Of a stretch of DNA of 64,000 nt, positions 34,364-43,254 are shown piece after piece. A program made the position numbers and the translations under genes. The DNA lies in contig JAJZQI010000005.1 in the NCBI GenBank assembly GCA_021851875.1, forward strand, positions 64,399 to 128,398, written 5' to 3'. This DNA comes from Pseudomonadota bacterium. GTDB lineage: Bacteria; Pseudomonadota; Gammaproteobacteria; Burkholderiales; JAJZQI01. Below the pieces are notes generated by a model, which was given only the letters and a program-made list of their open reading frames with translations, was not told the DNA's origin and ran no database searches. Position 1 is the first letter of the stretch. Every line of letters starts with the position of its first letter.

Positions 34364-34783
34364 ATGCCCACCGAACCCAGTAAAGCCCTGGAAACTTTCG
34401 AAAACCCCAACCCCGGCCGCGATTACCACATCCATATGGAAATCCCGGAGTTCACCTGCCTGTGCCCGAAGACCGGCCAGCCTGATTTTGCCACACTCTA
34501 CCTGGATTACATTGCCGATCAGAGCTGCGTGGAACTGAAGAGCCTCAAGCTGTATATCTGGTCCTTCCGCAACGAAGGCGGCTTCCATGAAGCGGTGACC
34601 AACAAAATTCTTGACGACCTGGTTGCCGTTACCCAACCGCGTTACATGCGCTTGACTGCAAAATTCTACGTGCGCGGGGGCATTTTCACCAATGTCGTGG
34701 CCGATTACCGCAAACCGGGCTGGCAACCGCAAGCGCGTGTTGATCTGATGCAATTCGAGCATCAGTCCAACTTCCGCGGATAA
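34364..34783 (+). CDS. queF: NADPH-dependent preQ0 reductase QueF (short, type I)
   Basis: QueF reduces the nitrile of 7-cyano-7-deazaguanine to preQ1 in queuosine tRNA-modification synthesis. The protein has 139 aa, the unimodular subfamily length. The catalytic Cys34 and Asp41 lie in [10 protein letters not shown], and the substrate-binding QueF motif is [16 protein letters not shown]. The FGGY kinase gene starts 6 bp after its stop. The upstream palindrome may be regulatory, but no preQ1 riboswitch consensus is seen. Confidence 0.96.
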   Translation: MPTEPSKALETFENPNPGRDYHIHMEIPEFTCLCPKTGQPDFATLYLDYIADQSCVELKSLKLYIWSFRNEGGFHEAVTNKILDDLVAVTQPRYMRLTAKFYVRGGIFTNVVADYRKPGWQPQARVDLMQFEHQSNFRG

Positions 34784-34789
34784 AATCGT

Positions 34790-36043
34790 TTGTATTATCT
34801 GGGGATCGATTTCGGCACTTCAGGCGCACGTGCCTGTGTCATCGATCCCGCCGGTCAGGTCGTATCCGAGCGGCAAGTGCGGCACCCTGCCGTTGCCGAC
34901 GCCATGTTGCCGCAGAGCTGGCTTGCCACCCTGCAGCAACTTATTCTGGCCATCCCGGCAGAGGTTCGTGGCCAAATTGCCGCTTTGGCGATAGATGGCA
35001 CATCCAGCACCGTCCTGCTGTGCGATAAGCGACTCGAGCCCGTGCTTGCCCCTCTGTGGTATCACGATACCCGCGCGCAGACCGAAGTGGCCGCAATTGT
35101 CGCCAGGGCCGGCAAACACTTCACGGCATCCGCCACCTCCAGCTTGGCGAAATTGCTGTGGCTACGCAAACAGCCGGGCAGCGAAGGCGCTCACATACTG
35201 CTGCACCAATCGGACTGGTTGAGTGCCCGGTTATGCGGCATTGCCGTTTCCGATTATCACAATGCGCTGAAATTGGCTTATGACCCGGAACAGAGTGCCT
35301 ACCCGGATTGGCTGTTGGCCTTACCCGAATCCGCCCTGCTTCCCCCGGTGACCGAACCGGGCAGCCTCGTTGCACCCGTGACAGACACAGCAAGCCGGCA
35401 ACTGGGGCTGCCATCCAGCTGTTTGGTACGGGCCGGCACGACAGACAGCCTGGCGGCAACCATGGCTGCCGGACCGCTGCAAGAAGGTGAAGGCGTCACC
35501 TCGCTGGGCTCCACCCTCGCATTGAAACTGCTCAGCCCCAGTCGCATCGAAGACGGCCAATGCGGCGTTTACAGCCACAAATACGGCCATAACTGGCTGG
35601 TCGGAGGCGCGTCCAATACCGGCGGCGCCGTTCTGGCGCATTATTTCGACAGCGATGATTTACAAGCTCTGAGCGAACGAATCAATCCAGATATTTCCAG
35701 CCCACTCGATTACTATCCGTTGTTACGCAAAGGCGAACGCTTTCCTACCAACGACCCTCAGCTTGAGCCGCGCATAACGCCCATTCCGGACTCGCCGGTC
35801 GAGTTTCTTCACGGGCTTCTGGAAGGCATTGCGCGCATCGAAGCAAGCGGATATCACTTGTTTGCCAAGCTGGGAGCACCTACATTGAAGCATGTGGTGT
35901 CAACCGGCGGCGGCAGCTACAATCGGGTTTACCGCCGGATTCGCCAACGCATTCTCGGCGTACCGGTTACACGGGCCATTCACACAGAGGCCGCCTATGG
36001 CACAGCCCTGTTGGCTGCAGATAAAATTTGGGGGCAGACATGA
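34790..36043 (+). CDS. Short FGGY-family carbohydrate kinase, possibly D-ribulokinase
   Basis: A 417-aa FGGY-family sugar kinase, shorter than xylulokinases and glycerol kinases (~480-520). It begins YYLGIDFGTSGARACVID, the phosphate-1 ATP motif, and has AGTTDSLAATMAAG (catalytic Asp) and STGGGSYNRVYRRIRQRILG near the C-terminus. The DFGTSGARA start and short length resemble the cyanobacterial/plant D-ribulose kinase group. That assignment is inference and the substrate is unproven. The start is TTG 34790. The stop overlaps the next gene (ATGA). Confidence 0.8.
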   Translation: MYYLGIDFGTSGARACVIDPAGQVVSERQVRHPAVADAMLPQSWLATLQQLILAIPAEVRGQIAALAIDGTSSTVLLCDKRLEPVLAPLWYHDTRAQTEVAAIVARAGKHFTASATSSLAKLLWLRKQPGSEGAHILLHQSDWLSARLCGIAVSDYHNALKLAYDPEQSAYPDWLLALPESALLPPVTEPGSLVAPVTDTASRQLGLPSSCLVRAGTTDSLAATMAAGPLQEGEGVTSLGSTLALKLLSPSRIEDGQCGVYSHKYGHNWLVGGASNTGGAVLAHYFDSDDLQALSERINPDISSPLDYYPLLRKGERFPTNDPQLEPRITPIPDSPVEFLHGLLEGIARIEASGYHLFAKLGAPTLKHVVSTGGGSYNRVYRRIRQRILGVPVTRAIHTEAAYGTALLAADKIWGQT

Positions 36044-36594
36044 CAGCGGAACAACAAACCATTCGTGTCAATATCGAGGCCGGCATCCGCTGGAAACCGG
36101 CTGGCGAATGGCCTATCAACGAGTTTCCGCGCTGGATGTGGCGCAATGCCGTTATTCTGCGGGCATTGAACACGCTGGAAAGCAGCGCCGAACGTGAGTC
36201 AGACATTGCCGACCCGCACCAGCGCCAGATCGAACGACTGGAGGCCAAAATCGACATGGCTGTCAGCATGCTTGCCCAGCTGCTCGATACCCAGGGCAGT
36301 TGGCCGCACATGCAATCCTGCCAATTGTTCGCCAAGGGCCTGGTTACAAACACCGGGTTGAAGCTGGACGAAGGCGCTCACGGCATCATCGAGCTGTTTC
36401 TTGACCACCGCTTGCCTCAGCCTTTGGTTTTGCCGGCGGTGGTGACAAGCTGCCATTCTCACGAGGGAAACCATTTCCGCATTCATTTCGACTGGTTCGG
36501 TTTGGATGAACACGCCACGGAATGGCTTGAGCGAACGGTCTTCCGGCTGCACCGCCGCGAAATTCAAATGCAACGCCAGGGTAAGCCGGGCTAA
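36040..36594 (+). CDS. Putative PilZ-like domain protein
   Basis: A 184-aa soluble protein. The C-terminal stretch FRIHFDWFGLDEHATEWLERTVFRLHRREIQMQRQ has the look of a PilZ domain's last strand and helix, and LFAKGLVTNTGLKLDEG resembles the [D/N]-x-S-x2-G loop, but the canonical RxxxR and DxSxxG signatures are absent or degenerate. Cyclic-di-GMP binding therefore cannot be assumed. ATG 36040 overlaps the FGGY kinase stop (ATGA), suggesting coupled translation. It converges on the P-type ATPase gene. Confidence 0.5.
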   Translation: MTAEQQTIRVNIEAGIRWKPAGEWPINEFPRWMWRNAVILRALNTLESSAERESDIADPHQRQIERLEAKIDMAVSMLAQLLDTQGSWPHMQSCQLFAKGLVTNTGLKLDEGAHGIIELFLDHRLPQPLVLPAVVTSCHSHEGNHFRIHFDWFGLDEHATEWLERTVFRLHRREIQMQRQGKPG

Positions 36595-36616
36595 TTTTCA
36601 TCCCACCGGCGGCCAA

Positions 36617-39289
36617 TTATTTGCCGCGAGTTAAGTGTTTTTGCAATTCCATCAGCAAAAACACCATACCGCCCATCAGTGCGCCGCTTGCCAATAGCAG
36701 CAAAGGCGGCGGCGCCAAATCAAATGCCCGCGCCAGCAACGGACTGTACAGCAAGGCACCTTGCGCCAGCAGCAATACGGCGATTGAAGGCCAGATCGCA
36801 GGATTGCCGACCAGCACTTTGCGCGTCATGCCACTGCCGCTCAAACGCATGTTGAACATGAGGGCAATTTGACCGAACACCAGCGTCGTGACAGTTGCGC
36901 CGCGAATTCCGGCCAAATCGACTTCCATTGCGGTGCCGATCTCGAATATGACAAATGTCATGAGCGTCAGCAGCAGCGCAGCAAATCCAATGCGCGTCAA
37001 TGCCTGGCGAGTGAGCATGGGATCATTGCGTCCCCGCGGCATCCTTCGCATCAAATCCGTCTCGGGCGGTTCAAATGCAAACGCCAACCCCAGGCAAACA
37101 GCGATGACCAGATTCACCCACAGAATCTGCAAAGGGGTAACGGGCATGATATGCCCGATAAACAGACCGAAAATCACCACCAAACTCTGGCCGGCATTGG
37201 TCTGCAGGGAAAAATGCACGGCTTTGGATAAATTGGCATAAATGGTTCTGCCCACCTCGACGGCTTGCTCAATCGTGGCAAAATTGTCGTCCGCCAAGAT
37301 CATTTTTGACGCCTCACGCGCCGCTGCCGTGCCTTGCAGCGCCATTGCGATGCCAATATCGGCGGCGGCGAGTGCCGGCGCATCGTTCACTCCGTCCCCC
37401 GTCATGGCCACGGTCAGTCCCGCCTGCTGCAATACGCTGACCAGCCGCAGCTTGTGCTCTGGACTCATACGGGCGAACACATCGGTATCCTGCACGCGCC
37501 GTTGCAATACCTTATCGTCTATCGCATCGATCTCGGGTCCCGTGATGACCTCGCCATTGGCGGCAAGACCCAACTCTCGAGCGATGGCGAGAGCCGTTTG
37601 CGGATGATCGCCCGTCATCATTTTGACCCGAATGCCGGCCTCGATGCAGCGGGCAACGGCTTGCTGCGCTTCCGGTCTCAAGGGGTCTTTTAGCCCGACC
37701 AGTCCAAGCAAAGTCAGACCGTTTTGCACATCTGCCAGGCTGAGTGCATCGATTTGCCGCTCCAGCGGTTTGAATGCCAAGGCGAGCACTCGCATGCCGG
37801 CGCTGGAGAATTCATTCAGCCGCGCTTCCCAATAGTGCCGGTCAAGTGTTGCGCCTGCTCCATTTTGCAGCTGCCACATGCAGTTCGACAGCACATGCTC
37901 CGGTGCTCCCTTGATGTAAATGAACTCATGACCGTTGTGGTCGTGATGCAACGTCGCCATGAGTGGATAACTTGAGTCAAAAGGAATCAGATCCTTGCGC
38001 GGGTACTGACCATCCAGCACTGTGTGATCAACGCCCGCCCGCCCGGCAAATGCCAGCAGCGCCGCCTCGGTCGGATCGCCTTCAAGGTGCCAGTTCTGGC
38101 CATCGAACAGCAGATTGGCGTCATTGCATAAGGTGGCGGCGCGAGCAATTTCTTCCAGTTCATCGAACAGCGTCAATGGGTTCAAGCCGTGTTGTTGGTA
38201 AATTCTGCCTGCCGGGGCATACCCCGCCCCTTCAATGCGGAATAAACCGTCCGCTATGGCGGCGCAAACCACTGTCATACGATTCTGGGTCAGCGTGCCG
38301 GTTTTGTCCGTGCATATCACGTTAACGGCCCCCAGCGTTTCCACCGCCGGCAACTCGCGGATGATGGCGCGGTGACGAGCCATCCGGTGCACACCCAGAG
38401 CCAGCGTAATGGTCAGTACCGCCGGCAGCCCTTCCGGTATGGCCGCCACCGCCATGGCAACCGCCGCCTGGAATGTATCGGTCATGGGCAGCTGCAGAAT
38501 GCTCCAGGCCGCCAACATCAACAAAGCGGACAGGATGAGGATGAACCAGGACAAGGTACTGGCCAAGCGGTCCATCTGCGCCAGCAGCGGAGTGGTTGGC
38601 GGTTTTGTCGCCGCCACCAGAGTGGAAATGCCGCCCAGTTCTGTCGCTGCGCCAGTCTCGACGACCAGCCCCTCCCCCTGACCGGCAACCAACAGCGTGC
38701 CGGCAAAAAGCATGTTGTGGCGTTCCGCCAGCGATGTTGCGGGTGCCAGCACCGCGTCATACTTGTCGACTGGCACTGATTCGCCCGTCAGGGCGGACTC
38801 GTCGGCTCGCAAGCCGCGCCCGGCCAGAAGACGCAGATCCGCCGGCAAACGGTCGCCGGCCTGCAGCACCACCCTGTCACCGGGCACCAGCTCCTCAACC
38901 GCTATCAGTTTGTGGCTGCCATCGCGTATGACGGTGCATTGCTGTGCCACCAGGGATTTGATTGAAGCCAGGGCCGCTTCGGCCCGGTCCTCGTAAATGA
39001 AGCCCAGCACCACATTGGCCAGCAGAACCGCCAGAATCACCAGGGCATCGCCCCATTTGCCGAGCAGCAGGCTCACCAGGGCGGCGGCCAACAGCACATA
39101 CAGCAAGGGGCTGGCGAATTGGCGCAGAAAACGCCTGACCATGCCTGGCCGCCGCGCTTCTGGCAAACGGTTGGGCCCTACCCGGAGCAGGCGTTCAGCC
39201 GCCTCCGCGGCACTGAGCCCAGCGGCTTCCGACTGCAATATTTGCTTGCCGGCGGCCGTATCCAGCGCATGCCACTGTTGCGCCTTCAT
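36617..39289 (-). CDS. Cation-transporting P-type ATPase (P2 type)
   Basis: An 890-aa P2-type cation pump resembling bacterial Ca2+/Mn2+ ATPases. It has an N-terminal cation-ATPase domain, an A-domain TGES (residues 168-171), a membrane motif IPEGLPAVLT (284-293), phosphorylation at Asp328 in ICTDKTGTLTQN, a nucleotide domain with KGAPE, a hinge MTGDGVNDAPAL and a C-terminal block of about six membrane helices. Ion specificity cannot be fixed by eye. ATG 39289 overlaps the stop of the small coiled-coil gene (ATGA), so it is the fourth gene of a coupled operon. Confidence 0.93.
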   Translation of the reverse strand: MKAQQWHALDTAAGKQILQSEAAGLSAAEAAERLLRVGPNRLPEARRPGMVRRFLRQFASPLLYVLLAAALVSLLLGKWGDALVILAVLLANVVLGFIYEDRAEAALASIKSLVAQQCTVIRDGSHKLIAVEELVPGDRVVLQAGDRLPADLRLLAGRGLRADESALTGESVPVDKYDAVLAPATSLAERHNMLFAGTLLVAGQGEGLVVETGAATELGGISTLVAATKPPTTPLLAQMDRLASTLSWFILILSALLMLAAWSILQLPMTDTFQAAVAMAVAAIPEGLPAVLTITLALGVHRMARHRAIIRELPAVETLGAVNVICTDKTGTLTQNRMTVVCAAIADGLFRIEGAGYAPAGRIYQQHGLNPLTLFDELEEIARAATLCNDANLLFDGQNWHLEGDPTEAALLAFAGRAGVDHTVLDGQYPRKDLIPFDSSYPLMATLHHDHNGHEFIYIKGAPEHVLSNCMWQLQNGAGATLDRHYWEARLNEFSSAGMRVLALAFKPLERQIDALSLADVQNGLTLLGLVGLKDPLRPEAQQAVARCIEAGIRVKMMTGDHPQTALAIARELGLAANGEVITGPEIDAIDDKVLQRRVQDTDVFARMSPEHKLRLVSVLQQAGLTVAMTGDGVNDAPALAAADIGIAMALQGTAAAREASKMILADDNFATIEQAVEVGRTIYANLSKAVHFSLQTNAGQSLVVIFGLFIGHIMPVTPLQILWVNLVIAVCLGLAFAFEPPETDLMRRMPRGRNDPMLTRQALTRIGFAALLLTLMTFVIFEIGTAMEVDLAGIRGATVTTLVFGQIALMFNMRLSGSGMTRKVLVGNPAIWPSIAVLLLAQGALLYSPLLARAFDLAPPPLLLLASGALMGGMVFLLMELQKHLTRGK

Positions 39290-39468
39290 GTGGCGTTGCC
39301 ACCTGGCAGCCAGCTGTCTGCCGGCTTGGCGAAAATGACCTCGATTTCCTCCACGATGGCTTCCTGCTGCAGGCGATTGATTTGCGCTTTGAGGCTGTCG
39401 GATGACTCGTCAAGCTGCCCAATCGCCCCCTCCATCTGCCTCAGAATTCGATGAAAATTCAATTTCAA
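39286..39468 (-). CDS. 60-aa coiled-coil protein coupled to the P-type ATPase
   Basis: A small protein beginning LKLNFHRILRQMEGAIGQLD and continuing as a heptad-like helix (SSDSLKAQINRLQQEAIVEE), then IEVIFAKPADSWLPGGNAT. The start TTG 39468 overlaps the VOC-gene stop as TTGA, the same junction type as recO and acpS. A second TTG at 39462 is possible. Its TGA overlaps the ATPase ATG, so all three genes are translationally chained. No known family is recognised. Its reality rests on the overlaps, the upstream GGGG and the regular amphipathic helix. Confidence 0.6.
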   Translation of the reverse strand: MKLNFHRILRQMEGAIGQLDESSDSLKAQINRLQQEAIVEEIEVIFAKPADSWLPGGNAT

Positions 39469-39842
39469 TCCCCTGTCTGAACAAACTCCAAAGCATTGTC
39501 GTCCGGGTCGCGGCAAAACAACGCCGGCCGCCCGGAACGGCTCAGGGTATAGCTCACACCGGCCTGGTCCAGCTTGCGGCACAACGCATCGAGACTGTCC
39601 ACGCCAAGCGCAATATGGCGGTCACGCCCGCCGTGTGCCGGCCGATGCAGTCCTGCTTCCGGATTGGGCAGGCACAGAATGTGAAGCTGTTGATTTCCGC
39701 CCAACTCATACCACACACCGGCAAAACTCATTGCGGGACGATGTGGACTGAGGGGCAAATCCAACACCCCCTCATAGAACGCTTTTGTTCTATCAATATT
39801 TGTTGATATTACAGACACATGCAAAATATTTTTAATGTTCAT
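39465..39842 (-). CDS. VOC (glyoxalase/bleomycin-resistance fold) family protein
   Basis: A 125-aa single-domain vicinal-oxygen-chelate protein: ILHVSVISTNIDRTKAFYEGVLDLPLS at the start, HIALGVDSLDALCRKL in the middle, and DPDDNALEFVQ at the end, with the metal-ligand His and Glu positions typical of the fold. The substrate is unknown. The start ATG 39842 lies inside the 3' end of the EamA gene (11-bp overlap). An upstream in-frame Met is less likely. The stop overlaps the small coiled-coil gene. Confidence 0.88.
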   Translation of the reverse strand: MNIKNILHVSVISTNIDRTKAFYEGVLDLPLSPHRPAMSFAGVWYELGGNQQLHILCLPNPEAGLHRPAHGGRDRHIALGVDSLDALCRKLDQAGVSYTLSRSGRPALFCRDPDDNALEFVQTGD

Positions 39843-40713
39843 TATCACAACTATCCAGATGACCGGAAAAAAGGCTGGCGGCAATGATCATACTCCCCCC
39901 CAGCCATTCCCTCAGGCTCAATGTCTCATGCGCCAGAAAAAAAGCGGTGATGGCGGCAAACACCAGCTCAGACAACAAAATAATAATCGACTGATTGGCC
40001 GGCAAGCGTGACAGACCATACTGCACAGCCAGCGTGACAAGAAACAGCACCGCGCCGATCATCGCGATCAGCCCCCAGCCGGCAAGCGGCAAAGTGGACA
40101 GCGAAGGAATGCCATCCCTGTCAAACAGAAGCGGCACCCCCGACAGCAGCACAACGCCCAGCCAAATGGCCAGCGATTTGGCCGCGATAGTCAGTGCGGC
40201 GGCATAACGCGACAGCACGTTGCTGAGTGCGAACATCATGCCGGCAGAAAGACCGATCCATTCCGCCTTCACGGACGGCAATGGCATCCCCAGTTCAGGC
40301 CGCCACAACATCACAAGCGCCCCAGCCAGAGACAACGAAATGATCAGCCAACCTTTACCCGTCAGTTGTTCCTGCAACAGCAGTCGGGAAAAAAGCACTG
40401 TCCACAGCGGCGCAAGATAAAATAGCAGCAGAACGCGCATGACCTGACCGTCGAGCATGGCCAGAACGTAGCCCAGGTTGGTCCATCCCGCCACAACGGC
40501 AATCGCCAGCACCAGCACAGGGTGGGCGCACAGGCCGTCAAGATGCTTGCGGTAAAGGACTGCTCCCAGCACAAGCGGGATACTATAGGTCAAAAGCGAA
40601 GATAACACACCGCCAATCCCGGCGGCATCGAGCAGACGATAGGGATACCAGATAACGCCCCAGACAAAGGCGCCGAAGGTGAGTCCTAAAATGGCGGTGA
40701 GTTTTGTTGGCAT
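39832..40713 (-). CDS. EamA/DMT-superfamily transporter
   Basis: A 293-aa inner-membrane protein with ten hydrophobic segments in two repeated halves, each an EamA domain (LGLTFGAFVWGVIWYPYRLL at the start, and WIGLSAGMMFALSNVLSRYAA opening the second half). These transporters usually export metabolites or amino acids. The substrate is not predictable. It is the first gene of a four-gene minus-strand operon (transporter, VOC, coiled-coil, ATPase) and is divergent from dapC. Confidence 0.9.
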   Translation of the reverse strand: MPTKLTAILGLTFGAFVWGVIWYPYRLLDAAGIGGVLSSLLTYSIPLVLGAVLYRKHLDGLCAHPVLVLAIAVVAGWTNLGYVLAMLDGQVMRVLLLFYLAPLWTVLFSRLLLQEQLTGKGWLIISLSLAGALVMLWRPELGMPLPSVKAEWIGLSAGMMFALSNVLSRYAAALTIAAKSLAIWLGVVLLSGVPLLFDRDGIPSLSTLPLAGWGLIAMIGAVLFLVTLAVQYGLSRLPANQSIIILLSELVFAAITAFFLAHETLSLREWLGGSMIIAASLFSGHLDSCDNEH

Positions 40714-40733
40714 ACCTGAGGATGCTTTATAAT
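40707..40733 (+). promoter_or_regulatory. Predicted promoter of dapC-dapD
   Basis: A perfect -10 TATAAT (40728-40733) is preceded by TTGGCA (40707-40712, 15 bp spacer) or TTGTTG (40704-40709, 18 bp). It lies in the short gap between the divergent EamA and dapC genes, about 28 bp before the dapC ATG. Confidence 0.55.
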
Positions 40734-40761
40734 TCCTGTTTTATTTTTCCGATCGCCTCTG

Positions 40762-41958
40762 ATGAATCCGCGCCTCGATCTGTTGCACCCCTACCCGTTC
40801 CAGAAACTGCGTGAATTGTTTGCCGGCCTGACCCCTAACCCGGCATTGAGCCACATCAATCTCTCGATCGGCGAACCGAAACACGCCACACCCGCTTTCA
40901 TCGGCACGGCATTGGCCGACAATTTCAAGGGACTTGCCAGTTATCCGGTGACGCAAGGCAACCCCTCTTTGCGCCAGGCCATTGCAGCGTGGCTGCAACA
41001 GCGATACACGCTGCCCCCGCTGGATGCCGAAAAACAGATCATACCGGTAAACGGCAGTCGGGAAGCCCTGTTTGCCTTTGCCCAGGCCGTGATCGATCCC
41101 ACCCGGCCGGCTCCGATTGTGCTCTCGCCCAACCCCTTTTACCAGATTTATGAGGGCGCCGCATTACTGGCCGGAGCAGAACCCTACTATCTGAACACGC
41201 TGCCAGAAAACCGCTTCCGTCTCGACCTGGCAGGCGTCCCCGAATCCGTCTGGCAACGCACCCAGCTGATGTACGTCTGCTCACCGGGCAATCCGACCGG
41301 CGCTGTTTTTGGCCTGGCGGAGTGGCGTGAGCTGTTCGACTATTCCCGCCGTTACGGCTTCGTCATCGCCAGCGACGAATGTTACTCGGAAATTTATTTT
41401 GACGCCGACCAGGCGCCGCTCGGCGCGTTGCAAGCCGCGCAGCAGCTTGGCCTGCCGGACTATGATCGGCTGGTGGTTTTCTCCAGTTTATCCAAGCGCT
41501 CCAATGTTCCGGGCATGCGCTCCGGTTTCGTGGCCGGCAATGCCGCCATTTTGCAAAAATTCCTGCTCTACCGCACCTATCACGGCTGCGCCATGAACCC
41601 GGCGGTACAGGCAGCCAGCGAAGCCGCCTGGAATGATGAAACACATGTGCAGGAAAATCGCCGCTTGTACAAAGAAAAATTTGCCGCGGTCATCCCCATT
41701 CTGGCGCAGGCTATGCCGGCCGAAATGCCGGATGCCGCTTTTTACCTGTGGGTGCGTACCCCCATCGACGATACCGTTTTCGCGCAAATGCTCTATCGCG
41801 ATTATAATGTCACGGTTTTGCCCGGCAGCTACCTGGCCCGTGAAGCGCACGGAGTCAACCCTGGGGCCGGCTTCATCCGCATTGCCCTGGTGGCGGAGCT
41901 GAACGAATGCCTTGAAGCGGCACAGCGCATCGTCGCCTGTGCGCAGAGTTTGAAATAA
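40762..41958 (+). CDS. dapC: Succinyldiaminopimelate transaminase
   Basis: A PLP-dependent class I/II aminotransferase of the lysine/meso-diaminopimelate pathway. The protein has 398 aa from [20 protein letters not shown], the DapC N-terminus. Motifs are [12 protein letters not shown], the PLP-binding [21 protein letters not shown], and Lys in [16 protein letters not shown]. It is followed by dapD after 17 bp, and the two genes encode consecutive succinyl-branch enzymes. Confidence 0.95.
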   Translation: MNPRLDLLHPYPFQKLRELFAGLTPNPALSHINLSIGEPKHATPAFIGTALADNFKGLASYPVTQGNPSLRQAIAAWLQQRYTLPPLDAEKQIIPVNGSREALFAFAQAVIDPTRPAPIVLSPNPFYQIYEGAALLAGAEPYYLNTLPENRFRLDLAGVPESVWQRTQLMYVCSPGNPTGAVFGLAEWRELFDYSRRYGFVIASDECYSEIYFDADQAPLGALQAAQQLGLPDYDRLVVFSSLSKRSNVPGMRSGFVAGNAAILQKFLLYRTYHGCAMNPAVQAASEAAWNDETHVQENRRLYKEKFAAVIPILAQAMPAEMPDAAFYLWVRTPIDDTVFAQMLYRDYNVTVLPGSYLAREAHGVNPGAGFIRIALVAELNECLEAAQRIVACAQSLK

Positions 41959-41975
41959 TCACTGAAGGAACAAGC

Positions 41976-42797
41976 ATGCAAGAACTGCAAACCATGATCG
42001 AAGACGCGTTTGAGCGTCGTGCCGACATCAACCCGCGTAATGCCGATGCCAAGCTGAAGGATGGCATCGCTCATGTGCTTGACATGCTGGACCGCGGCGA
42101 AATCCGCGTTGCGGAAAAAATCGACGGCCAATGGGTCACCAACCAATGGGTCAAGAAGGCTGTGCTGCTGTCGTTCCGCCTGGAAGACAATGCCTTCATC
42201 AAGGGCGGTTTCACCAATTATTTCGACAAGGTCCCCTCCAAGTTCGCCGATTACAACTCCAAGGATTTCCGCGAAGGCGGCTTTCGCGTTGTTCCCCCCG
42301 CTGCAGCCCGCCGCGGTTCCTTTATCGCCAAAAATGTCGTGCTGATGCCTTCTTACGTCAACATCGGCGCTTACGTTGACGAAGGCACCATGGTTGATAC
42401 CTGGGCCACCGTGGGCTCCTGCGCCCAGATCGGCAAAAACGTACACCTGTCCGGCGGTGTGGGTATCGGCGGCGTGCTGGAACCGGTACAGGCCAATCCG
42501 ACCATCATCGGCGACAACTGTTTCATCGGCGCCCGCTCGGAAGTGGTTGAAGGCGTGATCGTGGAAGACAACTGCGTCATTTCTATGGGCGTTTATATCG
42601 GCCAATCCACCAAGATTTATGACCGCGAAACGGGTGAGATCATGTACGGTCGCGTGCCTGCCGGCTCCGTCGTCGTGTCCGGCAACCTGCCGTCCAAGGA
42701 CGGCAGCTACAGCCTCTACTGCGCCGTCATCGTCAAGAAAGTCGATGAAAAAACGCGCTCCAAGGTCGGCATTAACGAGCTGCTGCGGGGAATTTGA
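41976..42797 (+). CDS. dapD: Tetrahydrodipicolinate N-succinyltransferase
   Basis: DapD transfers succinyl from succinyl-CoA to tetrahydrodipicolinate in DAP/lysine synthesis. The protein has 273 aa with a left-handed beta-helix of hexapeptide repeats ([20 protein letters not shown] onward). The C-terminus is [15 protein letters not shown]. The same 15 residues are encoded again 92 bp downstream with different codons (see the tail remnant). ATG 41976 is preceded by GAAGGA. No terminator lies directly after the stop. The terminator sits beyond the remnant. Confidence 0.97.
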   Translation: MQELQTMIEDAFERRADINPRNADAKLKDGIAHVLDMLDRGEIRVAEKIDGQWVTNQWVKKAVLLSFRLEDNAFIKGGFTNYFDKVPSKFADYNSKDFREGGFRVVPPAAARRGSFIAKNVVLMPSYVNIGAYVDEGTMVDTWATVGSCAQIGKNVHLSGGVGIGGVLEPVQANPTIIGDNCFIGARSEVVEGVIVEDNCVISMGVYIGQSTKIYDRETGEIMYGRVPAGSVVVSGNLPSKDGSYSLYCAVIVKKVDEKTRSKVGINELLRGI

Positions 42798-42840
42798 CCA
42801 GCACAGTACCCGAAAATTCAGAACGCGGTTTTCGGTGAAG

Positions 42841-42863
42841 TAACATGGACAAAATCCATGTTA
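42841..42863. repeat. 9-bp perfect inverted repeat before the dapD tail remnant
   Basis: TAACATGGA (42841-42849) and TCCATGTTA (42855-42863) with a 5-nt loop. A weaker stem CCGAAAA / TTTTCGG (42810-42816, 42829-42835) precedes it. Neither has a T run. They occupy the junction between intact dapD and the duplicated dapD 3' tail. Confidence 0.55.
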
Positions 42864-42889
42864 AGCTGCATAGCAGCGGCCGGAGCCAC

Positions 42890-42937
42890 AAGACGCGCAG
42901 CAAGGTAGGAATCAACGAACTGTTGCGCGGCATCTAA
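42890..42937 (+). pseudogene. Orphan copy of the dapD 3' end
   Basis: These 48 bp encode [15 protein letters not shown] and a stop, identical in protein to the last 15 residues of dapD. By eye they differ at 12 of 48 bases, all synonymous, including the stop (TAA against TGA). Upstream of this segment the similarity ends. It can be read as the end of a 30-codon frame from ATG 42845, but the shared stretch covers only the tail. It is probably the leftover end of a former or foreign dapD allele. dapD's likely terminator lies directly after it. Confidence 0.85.
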
Positions 42938-42968
42938 CAGCGATAACCCATTTTCGCACAACTCTGTT

Positions 42969-43009
42969 TCGGCATGCCATCTCTCCAACGGCATGCCGAT
43001 TTCATTTTT
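42969..43009 (+). terminator. Intrinsic terminator after the dapD region
   Basis: A 10-bp perfect stem TCGGCATGCC / GGCATGCCGA (42969-42978, 42990-42999) with an 11-nt loop, followed by TTTCATTTTT. It lies 31 bp after the orphan dapD tail. Confidence 0.85.
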
Positions 43010-43136
43010 ACTCCTTCCTCGCAGACCGGACACCTCACCCCGGTCTCTCTAGTTTATCCCAAACCCTGTTTGATCATCCATTGCGTGAGTTAATGTGCTA
43101 CTTATAATTGAAATATTGATGTGCAATCTGCGTTCA

Positions 43137-43180
43137 CCGGACAATTCATTACATTGGACAAATGTGGCGTTCTTGTCCAA
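43137..43180. promoter_or_regulatory. Candidate operator upstream of mltF
   Basis: A perfect inverted repeat TTGGACAA (43154-43161) / TTGTCCAA (43173-43180) with an 11-nt spacer, plus another GGACAA just upstream near 43139-43144. It lies in the AT-rich 245-bp leader of mltF. The symmetry and spacing suit a dimeric regulator. No T run follows. No good -35/-10 pair can be marked here. Confidence 0.4.
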
Positions 43181-43254
43181 ACTTAAACAGTTAACATCTG
43201 TTCATTATTTTTGCAACGGCAGGCTTTGTTTGGCTTAATAGAACTCAATCACAC

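Noticed and set aside
42845..42937. Independent 30-codon gene
   Set aside because: Its only recognisable part is the dapD tail, so a remnant is the simpler reading.
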